Below are positions 1 to 7,740 of a DNA stretch of 23,790 bases, in pieces. This DNA is from Dehalococcoidales bacterium (lineage in GTDB: Bacteria; Chloroflexota; Dehalococcoidia; Dehalococcoidales; JAQTVP01): the NCBI GenBank assembly GCA_028707015.1, contig JAQTVP010000005.1, positions 1 through 23,790 on the forward strand, in the 5' to 3' direction. The first letter of the stretch is position 1. Every line of letters begins with the position of its first letter. Below the pieces are notes generated by a model that saw only the letters and a list, made by a program, of their open reading frames with translations, searched no databases and was not told the origin of the DNA. Made by a program: the position numbers and the translations under genes.

Positions 1-390
1 TTCAAATTTACCGGAGTCATTGGTCATCAGAGTCAGTCTTGGATTATTATTGCTTACCGGTCCCGGAAGAATGCCCGTCTTTACCAGCACCTGAAATCCA
101 TTACAGATACCTAAGATTAAACCCCCGCTTTCAACAAACCTCTCAATATCGTCACCAAGTTTCAGCCTCAGTTCGTTAGCCAGTACCTTACCGGCAGCTA
201 TGTCATCACCATAAGTAAAACCACCGGGGATAACCATTATCTGATAATCAGCAAGTTGCTGCTCACCTCGAATAAACTGATTCACATGAACCAGAGAAAC
301 CGCAGACCCAGCTTGATTAAAAGCAAATGCCGCTTCTTCATCACAATTTGTACCCGGAGCACGTAATACTAACGTTTTTACCTTACTCAT
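1..390 (-). CDS. purQ: Phosphoribosylformylglycinamidine synthase, glutaminase subunit PurQ (5' part only; cut by window edge)
   Basis: PurQ hydrolyses glutamine and passes ammonia to PurL for the fourth step of purine synthesis (FGAR to FGAM). The first 130 residues are present, reading from ATG at 390 to the window edge without a stop; about 100 C-terminal residues with the His/Glu of the triad lie outside. Visible class I amidotransferase landmarks are an APGTNCD segment near residues 11-17, IPGGFTYGDD (54-63) and the nucleophile elbow GICNGFQ with Cys96. The start is supported by an AGGTGG ribosome site nine bases upstream, inside the end of purL. Only six bases separate it from the purL stop, so the two are surely co-transcribed and probably translationally coupled. 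Confidence 0.95.
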   Translation of the reverse strand, partial: MSKVKTLVLRAPGTNCDEEAAFAFNQAGSAVSLVHVNQFIRGEQQLADYQIMVIPGGFTYGDDIAAGKVLANELRLKLGDDIERFVESGGLILGICNGFQVLVKTGILPGPVSNNNPRLTLMTNDSGKFE

Positions 391-396
391 TAGTTT

Positions 397-3252
397 TTAC
401 CACCTGAGAGGTTTCTGCCATGCTTCTTTTAATACACTAATATCCCGATTAATAACTCGACCGCCATCCAACCCATGTATCTCCAGTAATGTGTCATCAG
501 TAGTTCGCCCGATATTAGCCAAAATTACATCATCCATTATCTTTTCAAATTCAACCTGATTTTCTGGAGCCACTTCAGCCAGAAAGCGGCTATTTGACTC
601 CGAGAAAAGCACAAAGTCATCTCTATCTATCGGCTCACCGAGCGGAATAGATTTCAGATTAATTGATGCTCCCAATCCTCCGGCAAATGCCATTTCAGCA
701 ATAGCAACACCAATACCGCCATCACTGCAATCATGACAAGCCTTTACCAGACCTTTTTGGATAGCAGTACTTAATCTGTCCATTAACTCTTTAGCCTGCC
801 TCGGCTTTACTTTAGGTACCGAATTGCCAATAAAACCGTGATTTCTGAAATATTCTGAGCCTCCCAACTCATTCTGAGTGCTGCCAACAACATAAATCAG
901 ATCAGCTGGTTGCTTAAAATCCATTGAAATCACAGGGCCAACATCATCAATAACACTCATCGCCGAGATAAGCAGGGTGTGCGGGATGGATATAGTCTCA
1001 CCACCGTATTGAAACTCATTATTAAGACTATCTTTACCCGAAATGAAAGGTGTCTCAAAAACAACTGCCATATCATAACAAGCTTGAGCAGCACGCACCA
1101 AAGCTCCCATCATATCCGGACGCCCGGTATTACCCCAGCAAAAATTATCTAAAAGCGCTACTTTTTCCAGATTACCACCGACTGCTATAATTTGCCTTAA
1201 TGCTTCATCGATAGCTGAAGCTGCCATCCAGTAGGGATCTATATCTCCGTATCTCTGGCTTATACCGCTAGACACAATCACACCCATTGCTGAATCTAAT
1301 ACTGGTCTGATGATTGCGGCATCACCCGGGCCATCGTTATCTTTACCTACCATTGGCTTAAGGACATTACCTCCCTGCACCTCATGATCATACTGACGGA
1401 TAACCCATTCCTTACTACAAATATTATAAGAGCCTAGCATTGCTAGCAAAGATTCACCTAAGTCCACTGGCTGAGTAAAATCAGGTTCTTTATGCTGTGG
1501 CTGCTCCCAGATTGCCTCCAGGTTCATCTGCGGGATACCTTCATGCAAGAATTCCATACTCAGGTCACAGACAAGGTTTTTATTATAAAAAAGCTGGAGC
1601 CTCTGATCATTGGTAAATTCACCAATGACAGCCGCTTCTACATTCTCACTATCAAAAAGACCAAGCAACTCATCAACACAATCAGAAGGTACCGCAAATA
1701 ACATTCTTTCCTGAGACTCAGATACCCATATTTCCGAATAAGATAACCCAGCATATTTAAGCGGTACATTATCCAGGTCAATACGCACTCCTGTCTCCGC
1801 TGCCATTTCACCCACTGCTGACGACAATCCACCCCCACCACAGTCCGTGATACGGCGGTACAGATGGCGATCTCTTGCCTGCAACAAAACATCAATAAGT
1901 TTTTTCTCAACGATAGGATTACCAATCTGAACAGAAGTATAAGATAAGGTGCTAGAATCCTCAGTAAGCTGCTCTGAGGCAAAAGTAACGCCATGTATGC
2001 CATCACGCCCAGTTTTGCCACCAGCCACTACTACCAAATCACCAGGCTGTTGATGGCCTTGCTGAGCCATGTTTTTCGGCATTATACCCAGTGTTCCACA
2101 ATAAACCAGTGGATTACCCAGATACCGCTCATCAAAGAGTACAGCACCGTTCAGAGTGGGAATACCCATACGATTAGCATAGTCCGCAACACCCGCCCGG
2201 ACACCCTTAAAAATACGGCGGGGATGCAACACTCCTTTAGGTAAACGTTCATAGGGGAAATCAGGCGGAGCAAAACAAAATACATCGGTATTTAGAATTG
2301 GCTTTGCTCCCAACCCGGTACCAAGAGGGTCACGAATAACACCGCCTATTCCGGTAGCAGCTCCTCCATAAGGCTCAACTGCCGAAGGGTGATTATGGGT
2401 CTCTACCTTAAAACACAGCGCCCAGCGGTCATCAAACTCAATCACCCCGGCGTTATCTTTAAAAACAGAAAGGCACCAGGATTTGCCTATATCTCTGGTT
2501 GCCTTCATAATAGTATTCTTAATTAAATTATCTATGGTCTTCCCATTGAAACTAACGCGCGCCTTAAAAGTTTTGTGAACGCAGTGCTCAGACCAGGTCT
2601 GAAACAGCGTTTCCAATTCGGCATCAGTCGGATTCCGCCCCTGTTCATCAAAGTAGGCTATAATAGCTTGGAGTTCATCTTCACTGAAAGAAAACTGTTT
2701 TTTTACTTCCTTCAGTCCATTATCACTCTGAAGGTCAACATGCTTTAATTTAAAATTATATTGAGGATTCTGGGAGAAAACAGTTTGCCCCGGTTTCACA
2801 ATATGCTGGATAATCGGATTTACTAAAAGACGATTACATACGGTCTCCAGCTGATCAGCATTAAGTTGCCCTTTAATGATATACCTTTTCGCCGTTTTAA
2901 CCCCATTAACACCTTCAACACCCAAATCCCGCACCGCTTTTAAAATAGTATCCTCAACCGGATCAGCAACACCCGGATTATAGGTAACTTCAACAGTATG
3001 ACAATCATTACTCTTTTCAATTTCATTCTGAGAGTTTAACTCATGCCGATAATCTTGACTAACCGTATCTGCTAGAAGACGACCGCTAATCAGGTCCAGA
3101 TTTTCTAGGGTTAAATCAGCATCCAACCAGTATATATCTACTACACGAACATTAGAAACTGTAGTTATCCCTAGGTCATATATATCCCGCACCAGACTCT
3201 GCCCTCTAGCATCCAATAGGTAGCTCTTCAGGTAAATCTCCACTCTATGCAT
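397..3252 (-). CDS. purL: Phosphoribosylformylglycinamidine synthase PurL with N-terminal PurS-like duplicated extension
   Basis: This is the synthetase subunit of the FGAM synthase complex, which uses ATP and ammonia from PurQ. At 951 residues it is longer than the usual small PurL (about 740) and shorter than the one-chain enterobacterial enzyme (about 1,300). The extra length is N-terminal. Residues 1-75 and about 86-155 each look like a PurS domain; the second has the PurS-type run YNPGVADPVEDTILKAVRDL. The catalytic part follows, with WSEHCVHKTFKA near 221, the ATP/Mg site VETHNHPSAVEPYGGAATG near 284, and later GPGDAAIIRP. I chose ATG 3252 over the in-frame TTG three bases earlier because AAGGGC lies eight bases before it. 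purQ follows after six bases. A PurS-PurL fusion explains the lack of a separate purS here. Confidence 0.95.
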   Translation of the reverse strand: MHRVEIYLKSYLLDARGQSLVRDIYDLGITTVSNVRVVDIYWLDADLTLENLDLISGRLLADTVSQDYRHELNSQNEIEKSNDCHTVEVTYNPGVADPVEDTILKAVRDLGVEGVNGVKTAKRYIIKGQLNADQLETVCNRLLVNPIIQHIVKPGQTVFSQNPQYNFKLKHVDLQSDNGLKEVKKQFSFSEDELQAIIAYFDEQGRNPTDAELETLFQTWSEHCVHKTFKARVSFNGKTIDNLIKNTIMKATRDIGKSWCLSVFKDNAGVIEFDDRWALCFKVETHNHPSAVEPYGGAATGIGGVIRDPLGTGLGAKPILNTDVFCFAPPDFPYERLPKGVLHPRRIFKGVRAGVADYANRMGIPTLNGAVLFDERYLGNPLVYCGTLGIMPKNMAQQGHQQPGDLVVVAGGKTGRDGIHGVTFASEQLTEDSSTLSYTSVQIGNPIVEKKLIDVLLQARDRHLYRRITDCGGGGLSSAVGEMAAETGVRIDLDNVPLKYAGLSYSEIWVSESQERMLFAVPSDCVDELLGLFDSENVEAAVIGEFTNDQRLQLFYNKNLVCDLSMEFLHEGIPQMNLEAIWEQPQHKEPDFTQPVDLGESLLAMLGSYNICSKEWVIRQYDHEVQGGNVLKPMVGKDNDGPGDAAIIRPVLDSAMGVIVSSGISQRYGDIDPYWMAASAIDEALRQIIAVGGNLEKVALLDNFCWGNTGRPDMMGALVRAAQACYDMAVVFETPFISGKDSLNNEFQYGGETISIPHTLLISAMSVIDDVGPVISMDFKQPADLIYVVGSTQNELGGSEYFRNHGFIGNSVPKVKPRQAKELMDRLSTAIQKGLVKACHDCSDGGIGVAIAEMAFAGGLGASINLKSIPLGEPIDRDDFVLFSESNSRFLAEVAPENQVEFEKIMDDVILANIGRTTDDTLLEIHGLDGGRVINRDISVLKEAWQKPLRW

Positions 3253-3381
3253 CAAATCACGCCCTTATAACAGCTAAGCCATATCATCTAAAATAATCAG
3301 ACGGTCATCAAAAGAATAAATTCCATTTTGCAGTAGACACGAAAAGCAATAATTAATTAAAAAACTAGTAAAACCTGTATC

Positions 3382-3409
3382 TGTATATCGTAAAAGTAGA
3401 GAAAGTCAA
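3382..3409 (-). promoter_or_regulatory. Candidate sigma-70-type promoter of purL-purQ
   Basis: On the minus strand TTGACT (3404-3409) and TATACA (3382-3387) are separated by 16 bp. This implies a leader of about 120 bases before purL. I see no purine riboswitch fold in the leader, which is AT-rich. A weaker alternative, TTGATG-17-GATGAT, lies nearer the gene. Confidence 0.35.
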
Positions 3410-3431
3410 AGCCACCACTCCCACCAGATTA

Positions 3432-3884
3432 CTATGAATCTAGCAGCTCAGTTACTATAGCGTTAATCACCCGCCCATCTGCTTTCCCTTTCAGCTGAGC
3501 AATGATTTTAGGCATCACCTTGCCTTTATCACGAGGTCCCTGTGCCCCTATTTCCTTAATCACCTGACGAACCGCCTCAATAACCTCTTCCCGAGTCATC
3601 TGCTGAGGCAAATAACTGTTCAGTATAGCTAATTCCGCTTCTTCCTGAGTTACCAAATCCAGGCGATTCCCTTGTTTAAACGCTTCGATACTCTCATGGC
3701 GTTGCCTTACTTCCTTGGCTATAATACCAAGAATATCTGTATCATCTAAAGCAGCTTGCTTGGCAATCTCAGCATTATTCACCGCCGATATCACTAACCG
3801 GATAACCGAACGCCTCACCTTATCCCCACTCTTCACCGCCCGATTAAGGTCATCCTTAAATTGTTGTTTTAAATCTACTTCCAC
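3432..3884 (-). CDS. GatB/YqeY domain protein
   Basis: This 150-residue protein is a stand-alone YqeY, related to the C-terminal tRNA-binding tail domain of GatB in the amidotransferase that makes Gln-tRNA and Asn-tRNA. The standalone family is widespread, but its exact role is not settled. Family marks are the N-terminal DLNRAVKSGDKVRRSVIRL segment, a central EAELAILNSYLPQQM run and the C-terminal DKGKVMPKIIAQLKGKADGR segment. The length is normal for the family. The start is GTG (3884), with a short AGGG just upstream. It lies 27 bases after rpsU, a pairing of rpsU with yqeY that is common in bacteria, and is presumably read from the rpsU promoter. Confidence 0.93.
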   Translation of the reverse strand: MEVDLKQQFKDDLNRAVKSGDKVRRSVIRLVISAVNNAEIAKQAALDDTDILGIIAKEVRQRHESIEAFKQGNRLDLVTQEEAELAILNSYLPQQMTREEVIEAVRQVIKEIGAQGPRDKGKVMPKIIAQLKGKADGRVINAIVTELLDS

Positions 3885-3911
3885 TTTACCCTACAACCGA
3901 AATAATACTTG

Positions 3912-4094
3912 TTATCTCAATGCCCTAGCGCTCTTACGCCTCTTAGCCGCTTTCCGCTTACGCTTATCGCTGGGTTTTTCAAAGTGTTCTCGCCGGCGCG
4001 CTTCACTTAAAATACCAGCTTGCTGCACTTTTTTACTGAATCGCCTGAGCAGACTCTCAAAGCTCTCATTATCACCAGCCACTACATCAGCCAA
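3912..4094 (-). CDS. rpsU: 30S ribosomal protein S21
   Basis: S21 is a small basic protein of the 30S subunit that sits near the anti-Shine-Dalgarno end of 16S rRNA. The 60 residues show the family pattern: NESFESLLRRFSKKVQQAG, then EARRREHFEKPSDKRKRKAAKRR. The start is TTG (4094). Strong GGAGG lies 10 bases before it, and the frame is closed by a TGA three codons upstream, so no longer ATG start exists. An ATG at 4101, only three bases after GGAGG, is out of frame and ends after four codons. yqeY follows after 27 bases. The rare start codon may hold down synthesis of this basic protein; that part is inference. Confidence 0.95.
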   Translation of the reverse strand: MADVVAGDNESFESLLRRFSKKVQQAGILSEARRREHFEKPSDKRKRKAAKRRKSARALR

Positions 4095-4173
4095 ATAGCA
4101 TCACCCTCCTTTTTACAATTTGATCTATAGCATCTCATTAAAATATAACTACAGAGCGAACTTATTTCACCAT

Positions 4174-4202
4174 ATTCTAGTCGGCACGAACCCACCTGTC
4201 AA
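4174..4202 (-). promoter_or_regulatory. Near-consensus promoter of the rpsU-yqeY operon
   Basis: On the minus strand a perfect TTGACA (4197-4202) is followed after exactly 17 bp by TAGAAT (4174-4179). Transcription would start near 4167, giving a leader of about 73 bases that ends in AAAGGAGGG before the TTG start. Confidence 0.7.
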
Positions 4203-4269
4203 GAAATAAAGGAAAATTTGCACGTCAATGGATAAAATAAGCTTACGTAGATTTAATAAAAGTATTAAA

Positions 4270-5658
4270 TTAATATGTATTCCGTTTTAATATCTCACGT
4301 GCCACCACTACCCCGGAAGCTGATGCTTCAATCAAACCACGGCTAATCCCAGCCCCATCACCAGCAGCGAACATATTATTAATCTCAGTTTCCAGATTGG
4401 AACTGAGTTGAAGCTTACAGGAATAAAACTTTACTTCAACTCCATAAAGCAAAGTATGGAGTGAGGCAACACCCGGAGCTAACTTATTTATTGCTTGAAG
4501 CATCTCGATTATCCCAGAAAGATGCCGGTAAGGCATAACAAAGCTAATATCTCCGGGAATAGCATTTTTTAAAGTGGGCTGTACCAAACCTCGTTTAATC
4601 CGCTCCGAAGTAGAACGCCGCCCCGCCAATAAATCTCCCAGCCTTTGTACCAATACTCCGCCACTGAGGATATTTGCCAATCTAGCTAAATATTTACCAT
4701 AAGCGATTGGCTCCCGAAATGGCTCAGTAAAATTCGTACTTACCAACAGAGCAAAGTTAGTATTATTACTACTATGGGTAGCATAGCTATGCCCATTAAC
4801 CGTTATTACCGGATCAGAACCACCAGTTGTCTCCATAATAACTTCACCTGCCGGACACATGCAAAATGTTCTAATTCGATCATCAAAACTCTTTGATATA
4901 AATTCCAACTTCGCTTCATGTAGCACAGTGGTCAACCCTTCCATCACCGCAACTGGCACCTCAACCCTAATACCAACATCCACAGGATTATTATGTATTG
5001 TTAGCTCAAGCCGCCTAGCTTCTGCAGTTAACCAATCCGCTCCTTCTCTACCCGGAGCTAGAATCAGATACCGGCAGTCAAATCTTTCCCCCGCTTCAGT
5101 CTCTACTCCGCTAACTTTACCATCATTTATAATGGTAGAAACCATAGTTTCAAGCTTGAATTCAAGATGCGGAGCCAGGTAATCCCGTATTGTTTTTAGC
5201 ACCAAACGGCAATACTCCGTACCAAGGTGACGAATTGGCACTGGTATCAAGCGTAATTCTGCTAATGAAGCCTTTCGCTTTATCTCATTAACTTCATCTC
5301 CCATTCCATAGAGCTTATCCGGAGCACCAAACTCAAGATAAATATCATCAACATACTTAATCAATAGCTCAGCACTATCCACACCAAGAAAACTATCAAG
5401 TTGCCCTCCTACCTGTGAAGATAGGGTTAGTTTGCCATCGCTGAAAGCACCCGCCCCACCCAGACCGCTCACCACATTGCACGGTGAGCAAAGAACACAA
5501 GAGCTAGTCCGGTCACGCACAGGACAATAGCGGTCATCAATATCCTTACCTTTCTCAATGATTAGAATTTTCAAGTCTGAAGCCTTGCATAATTCTAAAG
5601 CAGCAAAGATACCCGCCGGACCACCACCAACAATGATTACATCGTATTTTTCAACCAT
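4270..5658 (-). CDS. FAD-dependent dehydrogenase of the COG2509 type (function not established)
   Basis: The 462-residue protein starts with a Rossmann dinucleotide site, VIIVGGGPAGIFAALEL (GGGPAG at 11-16), followed by IIEKGKDIDDR. It has a Cys-rich stretch, CVLCSPCN, directly before SGLGGAGAFSDGKL, a layout typical of the uncharacterised FAD dehydrogenases grouped as COG2509. The C-terminal FAAGDGAGISRGLIEASASG run is the second FAD-binding motif. No transmembrane segment is evident. It is monocistronic: a convincing promoter lies at 5724-5752 and the leader can fold into a hairpin (5671-5702). The substrate cannot be told from sequence. The paired cysteines could be redox-active or bind metal, which is inference. 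Confidence 0.85.
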   Translation of the reverse strand: MVEKYDVIIVGGGPAGIFAALELCKASDLKILIIEKGKDIDDRYCPVRDRTSSCVLCSPCNVVSGLGGAGAFSDGKLTLSSQVGGQLDSFLGVDSAELLIKYVDDIYLEFGAPDKLYGMGDEVNEIKRKASLAELRLIPVPIRHLGTEYCRLVLKTIRDYLAPHLEFKLETMVSTIINDGKVSGVETEAGERFDCRYLILAPGREGADWLTAEARRLELTIHNNPVDVGIRVEVPVAVMEGLTTVLHEAKLEFISKSFDDRIRTFCMCPAGEVIMETTGGSDPVITVNGHSYATHSSNNTNFALLVSTNFTEPFREPIAYGKYLARLANILSGGVLVQRLGDLLAGRRSTSERIKRGLVQPTLKNAIPGDISFVMPYRHLSGIIEMLQAINKLAPGVASLHTLLYGVEVKFYSCKLQLSSNLETEINNMFAAGDGAGISRGLIEASASGVVVAREILKRNTY

Positions 5659-5670
5659 CTTAAACTCAAT

Positions 5671-5702
5671 ACCCCTGATTCCGTAGCTTTGGAAACAGGG
5701 GT
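5671..5702 (-). promoter_or_regulatory. Hairpin in the leader of the FAD-dehydrogenase gene
   Basis: The arms ACCCCTG-T-TTCC and GGAA-T-CAGGGGT pair over 11 bp with one T-T mismatch around an 8-base loop. The hairpin lies inside the predicted transcript, about 12 bases before the start codon. Its AGGGG sits in the 3' arm. It may control translation or be bound by a protein as an operator. Confidence 0.45.
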
Positions 5703-5723
5703 TATGGTAATTTATATATTTTC

Positions 5724-5752
5724 ATTTTATGATTTTAAATATCAGCCGTCAA
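5724..5752 (-). promoter_or_regulatory. Promoter of the FAD-dehydrogenase gene
   Basis: TTGACG (5747-5752) and TAAAAT (5724-5729) on the minus strand are separated by 17 bp. The predicted start near 5717 gives a leader of about 59 bases. The -35 box lies in the 3' tail of the remnant reading frame at 5742-5858. Confidence 0.55.
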
Positions 5753-5858
5753 GGAAAAAGAGGCAGTGTATCAATTTGAATTTGACCATGCTTGACCGAT
5801 GGTTTCTGGCATTCTGATTACCTTTGGGGGCACCTCTTTTCTTCTGTTTTTCTCTCAT
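5742..5858 (-). pseudogene. Remnant reading frame with an RGAPKGNQNA start (38 codons)
   Basis: A 38-codon frame starts at ATG 5858 with AAGGAG nine bases upstream. Residues 2-20 are basic and contain RGAPKGNQNARNH. Runs of the form RGAPKGNQNA(R/L)KHG are familiar from the N-termini of small phage terminase subunits and of mobile-element-linked hypothetical proteins; I cannot say which applies here. After NARNH the frame runs straight into sequence belonging to the left inverted repeat and then stops, so it looks truncated. It lies almost wholly inside the inverted-repeat unit at 5761-5890. I treat it as the 5' stub of a deleted gene, though a tiny expressed peptide is not excluded. Confidence 0.4.
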
Positions 5859-5890
5859 TCAACCTATCTCCTTGTTCAATTGATACGCCT
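5761..5890. mobile_element. MITE-like inverted-repeat unit (about 130 bp)
   Basis: The ends are imperfect inverted repeats. The left end (5761-5780) reads AGGCAGTGTATCAATTTGAA. The right end (5875-5890), reverse-complemented, reads AGGCGTATCAATTGAA. Between them is the truncated minus-strand frame with its own ribosome site. No target duplication is evident. The layout suits an internally deleted transposable element or MITE; the family is not identified. Confidence 0.4.
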
Positions 5891-5997
5891 GACTTAGTAT
5901 TTTCAGGATCCAGGTAATATCATAACTTCTCCTCTTCATGCACATTTCGGTATCATGGTAGCACATATGTTCTATTATCACTACCAGATTTTGTCGC

Positions 5998-6029
5998 TTG
6001 TTGATATTGTGTCTTAGCCATTATAAAAT
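5998..6029 (+). promoter_or_regulatory. Promoter of the zinc-ribbon protein gene
   Basis: Two overlapping readings exist: TTGATA (6001-6006)-17-TAAAAT (6024-6029), or TTGTTG (5998-6003)-18-TATAAA (6022-6027). Both start transcription close to 6034-6036, giving a very short leader that carries GAGG before the ATG at 6046. Confidence 0.5.
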
Positions 6030-6045
6030 AGGCTGAGGTTAAAAG

Positions 6046-6741
6046 ATGGTTATTACTAAACATCTCTATCAACTGCAAGAACTTGATTCAGAGATTGAGT
6101 CTAATGAACAGATGCTTGCAAAAATATCCAGCCAACTTGGGGAAAGCCAGACGGTAATCAAAGCAAAAGAAAAACTTGAACTAGAACAACAACGTTTAGC
6201 AGAATTTAAACAGCAACAACATTCCGCAGAGTGGGAAATAGAAGACATTGAAAATAAACTCACCCCAGTTGAGGAAAAACTGTATAGTGGCCGCATAAAA
6301 GACCCAAAAGAACTAAACAACCTGCAGCATGAGGTTGATACACTAAAAACTAGACGTAATAAATTAGATGATAAAGCACTAGAAATAATGGAACAGGTTG
6401 AAAAAGCTACAGTGAGTGAAGCCGCCTTAATTGATAAATTTAAAACGTTAGAAGCTGAATGGCAAAGCCAGCAGCAACAATTAACCATCAATATTGATCA
6501 GCTAAACATAGCACTAACTAACCTTAACCAAAAGAGACAATTACTAATTTCCGAGATAGACTCACCGGTAATTGAACTTTACGAAAATCTCCGAAAACAA
6601 AAAGGACAAGCAGTAGTCAAGGTAGAAAAAGGAATTTGCCGTGGCTGCCGAATACTACTGCCTATCACGAATTTACAGCGGGCAAGAGGAAATAACCTTG
6701 TACAATGCAGTAGTTGTGGACGTATTTTATTCCTTCCATAG
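6046..6741 (+). CDS. Coiled-coil protein with C-terminal C4 zinc ribbon (COG1579 type)
   Basis: The 231-residue protein begins with about 175 residues of charged, Gln/Glu/Lys-rich helix that look like a long antiparallel coiled coil (for example ELDSEIESNEQMLAKISSQL). It ends in a zinc ribbon with CRGC (Cys198, Cys201) and CSSC (Cys221, Cys224), closing in GRILFLP. This is the layout of the COG1579 family, often described as a putative nucleic-acid-binding zinc-ribbon protein, whose role is poorly known. GAGG lies seven bases before the ATG. It precedes the RNase HI-family gene by 32 bases and is probably co-transcribed with it. A link with nucleic-acid metabolism is suggested by that context only. 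Confidence 0.88.
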   Translation: MVITKHLYQLQELDSEIESNEQMLAKISSQLGESQTVIKAKEKLELEQQRLAEFKQQQHSAEWEIEDIENKLTPVEEKLYSGRIKDPKELNNLQHEVDTLKTRRNKLDDKALEIMEQVEKATVSEAALIDKFKTLEAEWQSQQQQLTINIDQLNIALTNLNQKRQLLISEIDSPVIELYENLRKQKGQAVVKVEKGICRGCRILLPITNLQRARGNNLVQCSSCGRILFLP

Positions 6742-6773
6742 TATAATACATAGATAAAAAAAGGTAATTTAGC

Positions 6774-7181
6774 TTGAAAAGAATGACCATATTCACTGAT
6801 GGTGCCTCACGGGGCAACCCCGGACTAGCAGCTATCGGTGCTATCATATTAGATGAGCAAGGGAAAATCATTAGCTCAATTTCCCAGCGCATCGGCAGGA
6901 CAACCAATAATCAAGCAGAATATAAGGCTGTTATCACCGCTCTAACAAAAGCTGTCAGCTTAGGTGCCCAGTATATCGATATAAAAATGGATTCAGAATT
7001 AGTCGTTAAGCAAATAACTGGCGCATACCGCGTTAAAAAAGAAACTCTCAAACCATTACATCAGCAGGTTAATAAACTACTGGGATTACTAGATGGCTTT
7101 ACTATCAGCCACATTCCACGCCAGCAAAACACTGAAGCCGATAATCTGGCAAACAAGGCACTAGACAGTAATCACATTTGA
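6774..7181 (+). CDS. RNase HI family protein
   Basis: The 135-residue protein has the RNase H fold with all catalytic acids visible: Asp9 in FTDGASRGNPG, Glu49 in TTNNQAEYKA, Asp73 in KMDSELVVKQ and Asp123 in NTEADNLANKAL, plus His113. It is the short bacterial and archaeal type without the basic protrusion of E. coli RNase HI. It should cut the RNA strand of RNA-DNA hybrids. The start is TTG (6774), because AAGGT is eight bases before it; the in-frame ATG at 6783 would be 17 bases away. Its stop codon overlaps the -35 box of the rnpB promoter. RNase HII is encoded separately at 17470-18099. Confidence 0.9.
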   Translation: MKRMTIFTDGASRGNPGLAAIGAIILDEQGKIISSISQRIGRTTNNQAEYKAVITALTKAVSLGAQYIDIKMDSELVVKQITGAYRVKKETLKPLHQQVNKLLGLLDGFTISHIPRQQNTEADNLANKALDSNHI

Positions 7182-7206
7182 CGAATAATTCCTTTTCAAC
7201 TACGCT
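7178..7206 (+). promoter_or_regulatory. Promoter of rnpB
   Basis: TTGACG (7178-7183), 17 bp, then TACGCT (7201-7206). The implied start falls at about 7213, exactly the first G of helix P1. The -35 box overlaps the stop codon of the preceding gene. Confidence 0.55.
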
Positions 7207-7212
7207 ATGAAT

Positions 7213-7579
7213 GGGTTAAGTAAACCGGGTGACCGCTATGGCAAATTGTCGTAGAGGAAAGTCCGAGCTCCACCGGGCAGGATGCTGGGTAACGCCCAGG
7301 AGGGGGAACCCTACGGATAGTGCCACAGAAACATACCGCCCGTACTAATTTTTTTAGTACGGGTAAGGGTGAAATGGTAAGGTAAGAGCTTACCAGCGGC
7401 TGGGTGACCAGTCGGCTGGGTAAACCCCATCTGGAGCAAGACCGAATAGGGGGATATAAGGATGTCCGGCCTGTCCCCGGGTTGGTCGCTTGACCCTGGT
7501 GGTAACATCAGGGCTAGATAGATGGTCACCGCGCTGATTAATCGGCGTACAGAACTCGGCTTACAGGTTTGCTTAACCC
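7213..7579 (+). ncRNA. rnpB: RNase P RNA, bacterial class A
   Basis: The catalytic RNA trims 5' leaders from tRNA precursors, working with the RnpA protein. The ends form helix P1: GGGTTAAGTAAACC (7213-7226) pairs with GGTTTGCTTAACCC (7566-7579) with one wobble. The universal core is present: GAGGAAAGTCCGAGCTCC near 7254, GAGCAAGACCGAATAGGGGG near 7434, and ACAGAACTCGGCTTACAG near 7550. A loop with GGTTGGT near 7481 matches the L15 site that pairs with the tRNA CCA end. The length of about 367 bases is normal. No clear terminator hairpin follows. An open frame on the opposite strand inside this RNA is spurious. Confidence 0.97.
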
Positions 7580-7740
7580 TGAATAATTAACTAATACCAT
7601 CTAACTCGTTACATACTTTTTTCTCTATTAGCACTATGGTTACTATACTAAAGATAAGAAAGTAGCAGAAAATGCTTAATAATCTAACTTCATAAAGTAC
7701 AAGTAAGTATGAAATATTACGTCAGTAACCATCAGCAAGT

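Noticed and set aside
1492..2244. Several frames of 69-127 codons opposite or within purL
   Set aside because: They are shadows of the strong purL frame, with no ribosome sites and low-complexity or unnatural composition.
7311..7529. Open frame of 72 codons on the minus strand
   Set aside because: It lies wholly inside the RNase P RNA gene, whose conserved core and P1 helix explain the sequence.
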